Positions 5,310 to 11,363 of a stretch of DNA of 13,584 bases are shown here, piece by piece. A program made the translations under genes and the position numbers. The notes below the pieces were generated by a model. It did not search any database. It saw only the letters and a list, made by a program, of their open reading frames with translations, and was not told where the DNA came from. Origin of the DNA: Candidatus Woesearchaeota archaeon. GTDB lineage: Archaea > Nanobdellota > Nanobdellia > Woesearchaeales > ARS49. Position 1 is the stretch's first letter; each line of letters opens with the position of its first letter. The stretch lies in NCBI GenBank assembly GCA_026394935.1, contig JAPLZR010000044.1:1-13584 (forward strand). Direction: 5' to 3'.

Positions 5310-6145
5310 AGGACGTACTCACTCTTTCTCATACCTGCCTTTTTTGCAAGCTTTTCCATCACCTTATCAAAACCAGAACCGTACTGCGCTGCCTTCTTCT
5401 GGCGCCAGGCAATCTCTTTCGGCAGTCCTAACTCTTCTGCTATTTCACGCAGGATAATTTTCTTGTGCTCAGCACTTATCTTCTTCTCAGAAGGAATACC
5501 CATTGCTGCAAGTATGAGTTCATCATCAAGAAACGGCAGTCTAAAGCTGATTCCCAACTTTTCCCCAATCACTGCATCCCTTGTTAAGTCCCTCTGCCAC
5601 ATCAACTTCAAACCTTTCCAGCACTCTTCATTTGCGTCTGCTTTCTCGTGACGCTGGTAGCCTGCAAAGATTTCCTCACTGCCAAGACCGCTGAAAAAGA
5701 TATTGACATCTGCAAGTTCTTTGGCTGCAACAAACACGCTTCCAACACCCACTTTGATAACGTCAGGCGTCTCTAATAATTTTGCAGTCTTTTTCAATAC
5801 TTTTTCAGTATCATCAACAGAAAGCTCATTATGAACCCAATTAAGCTTCAATTTTTTTGCGGCATACTCTGCTGCCCCCAAATCATGACACCCCTTAATG
5901 CCAACACTGTAGCAGACAAAGTTGTCAGTGAATTTCTTTAGTATCAGTGCAATCAGACTGCTGTCAACACCGCCGCTCAAAAACAAACCAAACTTCTCTT
6001 CCGGAATCCTTCTCTCAACAGCAGAAATTAATGCTTGTTTTACTTCTTCTTTTGTGCTTGGCTTTGTCTTTTTGCAGAGCTCTTCAATATGCTCCTTCCA
6101 TTTGTCTTCTGCCGGCAGTTTTCCTGCCTCCAATGCCTCAATCAT
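5297..6145 (-). CDS. Stand-alone asparagine-synthetase-like ATP-pyrophosphatase domain
   Basis: 282-residue PP-loop enzyme resembling the C-terminal synthetase half of AsnB, which activates aspartate with ATP and amidates it. The PP-loop SGGVDSS is at 57-63; FFSGLGSEEIFAGYQRHEK (150-168) matches the SGxGxDExxxGY motif; LPFLDDELI (203-211) matches the RxPFLD motif; WRQKKAAQYGSGFDK (247-261) matches the basic C-terminal motif. The N-terminal glutaminase domain with catalytic Cys2 is absent, so it must use free ammonia, have a separate glutaminase, or act on another substrate. The open frame runs up to 6262, but those extra residues are poor and cross the divergent promoter; the ATG at 6145, about 26 nt after a TATA element, is preferred. 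True substrate uncertain: such single-domain archaeal homologues are not all asparagine synthetases. Confidence 0.8.
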   Translation of the reverse strand: MIEALEAGKLPAEDKWKEHIEELCKKTKPSTKEEVKQALISAVERRIPEEKFGLFLSGGVDSSLIALILKKFTDNFVCYSVGIKGCHDLGAAEYAAKKLKLNWVHNELSVDDTEKVLKKTAKLLETPDVIKVGVGSVFVAAKELADVNIFFSGLGSEEIFAGYQRHEKADANEECWKGLKLMWQRDLTRDAVIGEKLGISFRLPFLDDELILAAMGIPSEKKISAEHKKIILREIAEELGLPKEIAWRQKKAAQYGSGFDKVMEKLAKKAGMRKSEYVLHLM

Positions 6146-6164
6146 ATCCCGCCGATAGTGGCAA

Positions 6165-6178
6165 AGTTTTTTAAAACT
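6165..6178. promoter_or_regulatory. Shared bidirectional TATA element
   Basis: A near-palindromic AGTTTTTTAAAACT lies almost exactly midway between the ATG at 6145 (minus) and the ATG at 6198 (plus), about 26-27 nt from each. A single element could therefore drive both divergent leaderless transcripts, one in each direction. The start choices of both neighbouring genes rest on this spacing. Confidence 0.65.
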
Positions 6179-6197
6179 GTCGAGTCTTGATAGTTTT

Positions 6198-6590
6198 ATG
6201 ATGTTCAGAGCATGGGGGCACCCCAACATTAAAGCAACACACAAGAACACATTAGAATTCACTAAAGAAGACTATGTCTCTCCAGAAGGAGACTGCATCA
6301 TAGGAGTAAATGCTGATTTTGAAACTGATAAACTAAGAGAATTTGCCAAAAAACACAAGCACGCCAAGATAACCATCAGACTTGGAGGTTTGCAGGAAGT
6401 CATACTTGCAAAAACCAATCCCTATTTTGATGACGAAAAAGAACTTGTCATAAGGCTTGGCGAGTATGAGTCACCAAGAACTTTCGCAGTAAGAGCAGAC
6501 AAAGCAGCAAAACATCTCAACAGAGAGCTGGTCAGGGCATTGCAAACAGGCAGTCCAATAGAGGTGCTGATTGAAGAAGCAGCTGAGTAA
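6198..6590 (+). CDS. DUF371 family protein
   Basis: 130-residue archaeal protein of unknown function. DUF371 features are visible: an opening with GHPNIKATHKNTLEFTKED (18 to 25 residues in), then GDCIIGVNADF, and a mid-protein IRLGG and long charged C-terminal half. A second ATG follows directly at 6201 (ATGATG); either may be used, and a TATA element about 26 nt upstream supports 6198. No membrane segment or signal peptide is present, so a cytosolic role is expected. It is co-transcribed with the PUA-domain gene, whose start lies inside its last codons, so the pair probably has linked functions in RNA or translation. This last point is inference. Confidence 0.85.
   Translation: MMFRAWGHPNIKATHKNTLEFTKEDYVSPEGDCIIGVNADFETDKLREFAKKHKHAKITIRLGGLQEVILAKTNPYFDDEKELVIRLGEYESPRTFAVRADKAAKHLNRELVRALQTGSPIEVLIEEAAE
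6561..6566 (+). promoter_or_regulatory. Shine-Dalgarno site deciding the TTG start of the PUA gene
   Basis: GAGGTG matches the archaeal anti-Shine-Dalgarno sequence and sits 4 nt before TTG at 6571. It lies inside the DUF371 coding region, which explains how translation starts 20 nt before the DUF371 stop at a non-ATG codon. Confidence 0.65.
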
Positions 6591-7041
6591 GTCAGACATT
6601 GAAAAACTAGACCAGGAAATATTTCTGCAGTTCGGCGTTCCTGACTTCTTCGGAAAAAAAGACAGAATCGCAATCGCAGACATCAACCAACAATTATACA
6701 TCATGAAAGATGACCTTATCTGCTTCTTTTACCTTGAAGGCAAATTAGTTCCAACTTTAAAACTTCTTTTACAAAGACAATTCCTTAAGCAAGTTGTTGT
6801 TGACATGGGCGCAGTAAAGTTTGTCTCATCAGGAGCAGATATAATGCGGCCAGGCATAGTAGAACTCGACCACACCATCAAGAAAGACGAGTTTGCAGCT
6901 GTCGTAGACCAAACACACAAGAAACCATTATGCATTGCAAAAGCACTTTATTCAGGCGAAGAAATTATTGCACTAAAACAGGGGAAGGTTCTGAAGGCTG
7001 TTCACTGGGTAGGGGATTCCATCTGGCTGCTTCTTCCTTGA
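6571..7041 (+). CDS. PUA-domain RNA-binding protein (MCT-1/Tma20-like)
   Basis: 156-residue protein with an N-terminal region (1-70; KKQLSKSDIEKLDQEI...) and a C-terminal PUA domain (about 72-152) including VVVDMGAVKFVSSGADIMRPGI (74-95), which matches the PUA core motif and the MCT-1/Tma20 (DENR partner) type. Such proteins bind RNA and act on ribosome recycling or re-initiation in eukaryotes; archaeal homologues are usually annotated only as PUA proteins. The start is TTG at 6571, supported by a Shine-Dalgarno site and by the match of KKQLSKSDIEKL to family N-termini. It overlaps DUF371 by 20 nt and the convergent kinase gene by 77 nt at its 3' end. A tRNA or rRNA target cannot be told. Confidence 0.88.
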   Translation: MKKQLSKSDIEKLDQEIFLQFGVPDFFGKKDRIAIADINQQLYIMKDDLICFFYLEGKLVPTLKLLLQRQFLKQVVVDMGAVKFVSSGADIMRPGIVELDHTIKKDEFAAVVDQTHKKPLCIAKALYSGEEIIALKQGKVLKAVHWVGDSIWLLLP

Positions 7042-7891
7042 GCATTTCTTCGAATTCTTTCATGCCAGGCCTTTCTCTGCGGTTTATTGACATGCCCCTC
7101 CTAATTGATTCTCCTGCTTTGTATTTTTCCACTGCCTCTTTGTTGTGCGATGGTTTTCTATATATGAGCACCTCAAGATTATCATCGTACATGAATGGCT
7201 CTTTTCCAGTCATTAATTTGTAAGCCAGGCAGGATAATGAAAATACGTCCGCGCTGGGAGTGATTGTATGGCTAAAGAAATGCTCTGGAGCAACTATATC
7301 AGGAGTTGACACGTGAAGTCCGTCCATTAGTTCGTGAGTTTCACCAAGTCTTCTTGCAGCTCCGAAATCTATCAGTATTGCTTTTTTGTTTTCCACTCTT
7401 ATGTTTTTTCCTTTGACATCAAGGTGTACAACCTCATTTTTGTGGCAATACGCCAGTGCATTAGCTATCTGTGCCAGCAATGTTAATTTGACACTATCAG
7501 GCAGCAGCCTGATTGCTCTATTATCAGGATTAAGGTCGCTTTTTCCCACTTTCGGCAGTATTAGATAAAAATTGTCGTCTTGATAATACAATTCCAAAGG
7601 TGCGAGTATGTTCCCGTGGTCAAGTCTATCTTGTGTTGCGTGTTCATAGCACAGGCATATTTTTCCAACGTCTTCTGCTTCGTAATTTCTAAATTTAATT
7701 GGTGTTGCGCCTTTGACCACTACTTCCAGTCCTGTTGATTTGAGTGTTCCATAGAAGACATTGGGATGATCTTGATGCACTCTGTGAACAGCATAGTCAT
7801 TTAATGTTGGAAGTTCTGGTTTCTCGTGTTTCTTTTGAGCATCCTTCTCATATTCTCTCGTATATGTTTTTGTGGGTTCTGTTTCTGCCAT
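6965..7891 (-). CDS. Eukaryotic-like Ser/Thr protein kinase
   Basis: 308-residue Hanks-type kinase. Catalytic elements in order: K60 in EVVVKG (ATP-anchoring Lys), helix-C acidic residues near 83 (CYEHATQDRLDHGNIL), the catalytic loop HLDVKGKN (156-163, D158, K160, N163), DFG (175-177), APE (201-203) and SADVFSLSCLAYKLMTGKEPF (213-233). The Arg of HRD is Leu, making it a non-RD kinase that would not depend on activation-loop phosphorylation. No clear GxGxxG glycine loop is visible before K60 (residues 35-58 read HRVHQDHPNVFYGTLKST), which is unusual. The tail after 290 is Pro/Ser-rich, with no membrane helix, so it is cytosolic. The open frame reaches 7954, but the ATG at 7891 lies 26 nt after a TATA element and is preferred. 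Substrates unknown. Confidence 0.88.
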   Translation of the reverse strand: MAETEPTKTYTREYEKDAQKKHEKPELPTLNDYAVHRVHQDHPNVFYGTLKSTGLEVVVKGATPIKFRNYEAEDVGKICLCYEHATQDRLDHGNILAPLELYYQDDNFYLILPKVGKSDLNPDNRAIRLLPDSVKLTLLAQIANALAYCHKNEVVHLDVKGKNIRVENKKAILIDFGAARRLGETHELMDGLHVSTPDIVAPEHFFSHTITPSADVFSLSCLAYKLMTGKEPFMYDDNLEVLIYRKPSHNKEAVEKYKAGESIRRGMSINRRERPGMKEFEEMLKEEAARWNPLPSEQPSEPSPVLVQ

Positions 7892-7908
7892 GGTTAACAC
7901 ATTTTTAT

Positions 7909-7933
7909 AATTTATATAAAACTTATATAAAAC
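7909..7933 (-). promoter_or_regulatory. Kinase promoter with tandem TATA-like elements
   Basis: Two near-identical blocks, TTATATAAAAC at 7912-7922 and 7923-7933 on the plus strand, lie upstream of the kinase ATG (7891). The nearer block is centred about 25 nt from it, consistent with a leaderless start; the other lies about 11 nt further away. A third AT block (TTTATAAA) lies near 7954-7961. Confidence 0.55.
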
Positions 7934-7982
7934 CAGTGAAATCAGACAGTTCATTTATAAAGATTGCTGTTTTCCAACCTAT

Positions 7983-8444
7983 CTAATGCACTTCTGAAAG
8001 CCTTCTGGCTTTCGGCACATAATTCAGAACAAGACCTTCCTTGAACTTGCCAGAACCAACATAATCACTGCCACACTTAAGAATAACAAAACCGCTATAA
8101 ACCCCTTCAACCTTCAAATCCTGACCTTTAAACCACTGCCTAAGCTGTTCCTCTGAAATCTCGCAAACATTCTTTGAAGCAAAAGGACCAACCAACTGAG
8201 CACCTTCAACACTCAACCTCAACTGACCACCTTTTACTTCAGCAACGTACAAACCAATACTGTTAATCCTAATGTTCTTGAGATCTATACTCCCAACATC
8301 CCTTTGAATAACATAAAATTTTTCTTTGCCCTGAACGAATGCAAGCTCATCAAACAACTCCGGCACTCCACCATACTGGTCCTTCACCCTTTTACAGAAT
8401 AATTTCAGCTCTCTTGACGGAACAAATGAATAATTATCCTTCAT
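7983..8444 (-). CDS. NOP2/RsmF-type PUA-like RNA-binding protein
   Basis: 153 residues without a methyltransferase domain. The C-terminal half (about 88-148: ASKNVCEISEEQLRQWFKGQDL, then GFVILKCGSDYVGSGKFKEG and LNYVPKARRL) resembles the PUA-like C-terminal domain found in NOL1/NOP2/RsmF rRNA m5C methyltransferases and in stand-alone archaeal proteins of the COG3270 type. The LKCGxxxVGSGKxKEGxxxNYVPKxRR pattern is its clearest sign. The likely role is RNA binding in ribosome maturation or translation, not methylation; no SAM-binding motif exists here. The ATG at 8444 overlaps the aIF5B stop by 4 nt (ATGA); a GTG at 8453 is possible but less like the other junctions. It follows aIF5B in the same operon. 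Confidence 0.75.
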   Translation of the reverse strand: MKDNYSFVPSRELKLFCKRVKDQYGGVPELFDELAFVQGKEKFYVIQRDVGSIDLKNIRINSIGLYVAEVKGGQLRLSVEGAQLVGPFASKNVCEISEEQLRQWFKGQDLKVEGVYSGFVILKCGSDYVGSGKFKEGLVLNYVPKARRLSEVH

Positions 8445-10189
8445 ATTCCCCACACAGGATTGCCTTTCCTCATAATCTCAGCAATCTCCTTTAACAGGTT
8501 TTTTTCTTCCTCACACAAATGCTCTTTGTGCTCTTTGTACTGCCTGAAGTGTTCTTCCGGTATCGCGCTGTAAAGAATGTCACCTTCGTTAAGCTGTCTC
8601 CCCATAATTACGCCAGGCATACTAACTGCGCCCTGCTTTCCCCTCTCCAGCTTTTCAACATTCTTCTGCTCAACCTGAATACCCTTCACGTCTGTAACAG
8701 TCGCCCCATCAGGCTTCATCAAAGGAGTATTTGGCTTCAATATTCCTGCCATCACTTCCACTCCTACAATTGCCGGATTGCTCTGCCTGAATACGTATCC
8801 CTTAAGCAATTCTATTTTGCAAGGCCTCACAAGAATGTCCAACTCAGAAAGCTCAATCTGCTTCTTCTTAGAAACTTTCCAAGCCTCATAATCCTCAATC
8901 AACCTGTAAATAATATCATTAACAATAATGTGAGCGCTGGTCGGCAGGTCTGATTTCGGAATATTAAACCCCAGAATAACAGAATGCAAAGGATCATTCG
9001 CCAAAGTAGCCTCTGCATCAGAAACATCATTCTTAGTAATCGGACCAATACCACTCTTCCTGATAGGAACACCCTTCCCCCTAAGCAAAGTCATCAACGC
9101 TTCCAAACTGCCAAGAGAATCAGCCTTAATGATAATACCGTCCTTATCAGTCTCAATCAAAACCTCGTGCATTTCATCATGCAATTCCTGCTTGATTTTT
9201 TCAATGTCGCCAACCGCACCCATAATCGGAGCACCAGCAACTGCCTGCTCAGCACCCTGAATGACAAGCCTCACACCAGTCGCAGCACTAACAATCTTAA
9301 CAGGAGAAAACTTCGCCTTCTTCTCACGCATCTCTGTCAAAGGCGTAGGCTGGAACAAAGCCTTGACTTTTGCCTGCAACGGCTGGTCCAAAGTGCCAAT
9401 AAGAACCTGATCGTTAACTTTCAAACAGCCATCGTAAATAATAGTATCAAGAACAGTGCCCAAACCTTTCTGTTCTTTCACTTCAAGAATCGTTCCTTTC
9501 GCAGGACCCCTCTCCTCAATATTCAAATTCCGCTCAAGAAACTTCTGAGCAACACCAGTAAGCATCATCAACAATTCAGGAATACCCTCACCTGTTTTAG
9601 CGCTGATAGGCACGACCGCAGCTGTTTTCGTATAATCAGAAACGCGATCAAAACGGTCTGCCGGAATTCCAAGCTCAAAAATCTGTGCAACAAGAGCATA
9701 CAACTTAGTCTCAAACTTCCTCTGCGCATCAAGACTCTGAGAAGAAATGTTCTGCAACAACGTTCCAGGCTTTTTATTCCAGCCCTCAATAATATCAATC
9801 TTGTTCGCAGCAATAATAAAAGGAGTCTTGTACTGCTTCAGAATTTCGATGCTCTCCTTTGTCTGAGGCATCAAACCATCATTAATATCAACAACAAGAA
9901 TAGCAATATCAGCAAGATTGCCGCCACGTTTTCTTAAATTGACAAAAGCAGCGTGACCGGGAGTATCAATAAACAGCAAACCAGGAATCGTAAGAACAAT
10001 CTTCAACTGATCAAGCAAAGCACCGCAAATTGATTTAATGGTGCTCAACGGAATAATGCTTGCACCAATCGCCTGCGTAATACCGCCAGCTTCCCTCGCA
10101 GCAATAGCAGTACCTCTAATCTTGTCGAGCATAGAAGTCTTTCCATGATCCACGTGGCCCATAATCACCACAATAGGCTGTCTTATCAT
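8441..10189 (-). CDS. infB: Translation initiation factor aIF5B
   Basis: GTPase that joins the ribosomal subunits and helps place initiator tRNA, homologous to eIF5B and bacterial IF2. The 582 residues match the usual archaeal length (about 590-600) and no intein interrupts it. GTPase motifs: GHVDHGKTS (11-19), GGITQAIGAS (35-44, switch I with T38), DTPGH (75-79), NKID (129-132), SAKTGEG (about 195-201). Domain II begins near 225 (GPAKGTILEVKEQKGLGTVL), domain III covers about 340-450, and domain IV (from about 455) ends in ERGKQGAVSMPGVIMGRQLNEGD. The ATG at 10189 lies 27 nt after a TATA element (minus-strand CTTTTTAATAA, 10211-10221), implying a leaderless mRNA. The downstream RNA-binding protein is probably translationally coupled. 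Confidence 0.97.
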   Translation of the reverse strand: MIRQPIVVIMGHVDHGKTSMLDKIRGTAIAAREAGGITQAIGASIIPLSTIKSICGALLDQLKIVLTIPGLLFIDTPGHAAFVNLRKRGGNLADIAILVVDINDGLMPQTKESIEILKQYKTPFIIAANKIDIIEGWNKKPGTLLQNISSQSLDAQRKFETKLYALVAQIFELGIPADRFDRVSDYTKTAAVVPISAKTGEGIPELLMMLTGVAQKFLERNLNIEERGPAKGTILEVKEQKGLGTVLDTIIYDGCLKVNDQVLIGTLDQPLQAKVKALFQPTPLTEMREKKAKFSPVKIVSAATGVRLVIQGAEQAVAGAPIMGAVGDIEKIKQELHDEMHEVLIETDKDGIIIKADSLGSLEALMTLLRGKGVPIRKSGIGPITKNDVSDAEATLANDPLHSVILGFNIPKSDLPTSAHIIVNDIIYRLIEDYEAWKVSKKKQIELSELDILVRPCKIELLKGYVFRQSNPAIVGVEVMAGILKPNTPLMKPDGATVTDVKGIQVEQKNVEKLERGKQGAVSMPGVIMGRQLNEGDILYSAIPEEHFRQYKEHKEHLCEEEKNLLKEIAEIMRKGNPVWGI

Positions 10190-10210
10190 GCTGTTAAGTT
10201 CTTTACAGGC

Positions 10211-10221
10211 TTATTAAAAAG
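10211..10221 (-). promoter_or_regulatory. TATA box of aIF5B
   Basis: The minus strand reads CTTTTTAATAA, centred about 27 nt before the ATG at 10189, consistent with a leaderless aIF5B message. Confidence 0.6.
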
Positions 10222-10295
10222 TTTTGCATACAAAACAATCACCTTACACCCGTTACAAGTATTTGTTACTTCGCAATACTAAAAATGTCGAAACC

Positions 10296-10307
10296 TTTAA
10301 ATATAAG
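10296..10307 (+). promoter_or_regulatory. TATA box of the envelope-protein gene
   Basis: TTTAAATATAAG lies about 53 nt before the ATG at 10355, so a start near 10328 would give a leader of about 27 nt. This is the clearest gene in the window with an untranslated leader. Confidence 0.55.
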
Positions 10308-10342
10308 GTCTTCTCTGGAAGCTATTATTCAAACTATAAATT

Positions 10343-10348
10343 GGGGGG
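10343..10348 (+). promoter_or_regulatory. Purine-rich ribosome binding site of the envelope-protein gene
   Basis: A run of six G followed by AATATA and ATG at 10355, a 6-nt spacing suitable for a Shine-Dalgarno interaction. It pairs only partly with the usual anti-SD, but its position in a leadered message supports the role. Confidence 0.5.
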
Positions 10349-10354
10349 AATATA

Positions 10355-11296
10355 ATGAAAGCATTGACAATATTGTTTAGCGTTTTGCTTGTATTATCAG
10401 CGGTTGCAGCACAAACTCTTCCGCTGAATGTAGAGCAAGCCGAAATCGACAACACCGAAATTTTAGCTTCGAGCGTCACCAAACTGGACATCGAACGCGA
10501 CCAAGATTTCACATTGAAACTTGAAGTGTATGCATCAGCAGCAGCAAAAGACGTTGAAATCAGGGCATTTATTTCTGGATACGAATTCAACGATGTAAAC
10601 GCAATCAGCGAGCAGATAGGACCATTTGACTTTGCTGAAGGAATCAGATACATCAAGAAAATGACATTAACACTTCCAGATGATGTTGATGTTGCACAGT
10701 ATTACCTGCGAGTCGTCATATCAGACAGATACGGCGAAGAGCTCATTTACAGGTACACACTGAACGTCAACGCACCAAGACACATCATGAAAGTTCAGGA
10801 CATAACCCTGAGCGCCAGCGCAGTACAAGCTGGACAAGCATTGCTCGCATCTGTACGCCTTGAAAACCAAGGACAGAAAGACGAATCTGATGTCAAAGTT
10901 GTCTTAAGCATACCCTCATTAAGCATCTCAGCAACAGACTACGTTGAAGAAATCGAAAGCGACGAGCAGGAAGAAACAGAAGAAATGTTCCTAAGATTGC
11001 CAAAATGCGCAGAGCCAGGCGTTTACGACCTAAACGTTGAAGCTTTGTACAACGACGGACACGACAAGGCAACAAGTTCAACAAAGGTAACAGTGCTTGA
11101 AAACGAAGCCTGCAACCCAGAACCAGCACCAGTCGTAATAGTCCAAGATGCACAGAACAAGACAGCAGAAGTTGTTCCAGCAGACTCAACCGGAAAGGTC
11201 AGAGGAGCTTTGGAAATCATATTGCTCGTACTTGTAGCATTACTGGTAATCGTCGGCTTAATAATCGGCTTCACCCGCATGCGCGGTGAAGAGTAA
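10355..11296 (+). CDS. Secreted, C-terminally anchored envelope protein (CARDB/S-layer-like domain)
   Basis: 313 residues. A signal peptide (KALTILFSVLLVLSAVAA, cleavage likely before QTLP) has no lipobox Cys. The ectodomain (20-280) is beta-rich and acidic, with a first domain about 30-140 and a second about 145-248 (LSASAVQAGQALLASVRLENQGQ...) like the CARDB/COG1361 adhesion-type fold. A possible N-glycosylation sequon NKT lies in the Pro-rich linker (about 268-270). A transmembrane helix at about 286-306 (EIILLVLVALLVIVGLIIGF) is followed by RMRGEE, so the bulk faces outward and the tail is cytosolic. It is probably a surface-layer or cell-envelope protein. A leader with a G-rich ribosome binding site and a T-rich terminator downstream suggest strong, independent expression. 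Exact role unknown. Confidence 0.8.
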   Translation: MKALTILFSVLLVLSAVAAQTLPLNVEQAEIDNTEILASSVTKLDIERDQDFTLKLEVYASAAAKDVEIRAFISGYEFNDVNAISEQIGPFDFAEGIRYIKKMTLTLPDDVDVAQYYLRVVISDRYGEELIYRYTLNVNAPRHIMKVQDITLSASAVQAGQALLASVRLENQGQKDESDVKVVLSIPSLSISATDYVEEIESDEQEETEEMFLRLPKCAEPGVYDLNVEALYNDGHDKATSSTKVTVLENEACNPEPAPVVIVQDAQNKTAEVVPADSTGKVRGALEIILLVLVALLVIVGLIIGFTRMRGEE

Positions 11297-11323
11297 ATTT
11301 TTTATTTTTTTAATCTCTTTTTT
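11297..11323 (+). terminator. Poly-T terminator of the envelope-protein gene
   Basis: T6 (11298-11303), T7 (11305-11311) and T6 (11318-11323) follow right after the TAA stop, with no stem needed. Multiple T-tracts are the typical archaeal intrinsic termination signal. Confidence 0.75.
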
Positions 11324-11332
11324 CTCGATATG

Positions 11333-11341
11333 TTTTTAAAT
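11333..11341 (+). promoter_or_regulatory. TATA box of alaS
   Basis: TTTTTAAAT is centred 27 nt before the ATG at 11364, the spacing of the other leaderless starts here, and supports that ATG as the start. Confidence 0.65.
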
Positions 11342-11363
11342 TGTTTAACTTCCCGTCAATAGC

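Noticed and set aside
6146..6262. Longer start (6262) for the Asn-synthetase-like gene
   Set aside because: It would overlap the divergent DUF371 gene and the promoter; the added residues resemble no family N-terminus.
7892..7954. Longer start (7954) for the kinase
   Set aside because: The extension runs through the TATA repeats and is AT-derived (Ile/Tyr/Asn/Lys-rich) with no homology feel.
8984..9937. A 317-codon open frame on the plus strand inside aIF5B
   Set aside because: It lies antisense to a certain gene, has low-complexity Asn/Leu/Arg/Ser composition, and is explained by codon bias of aIF5B.
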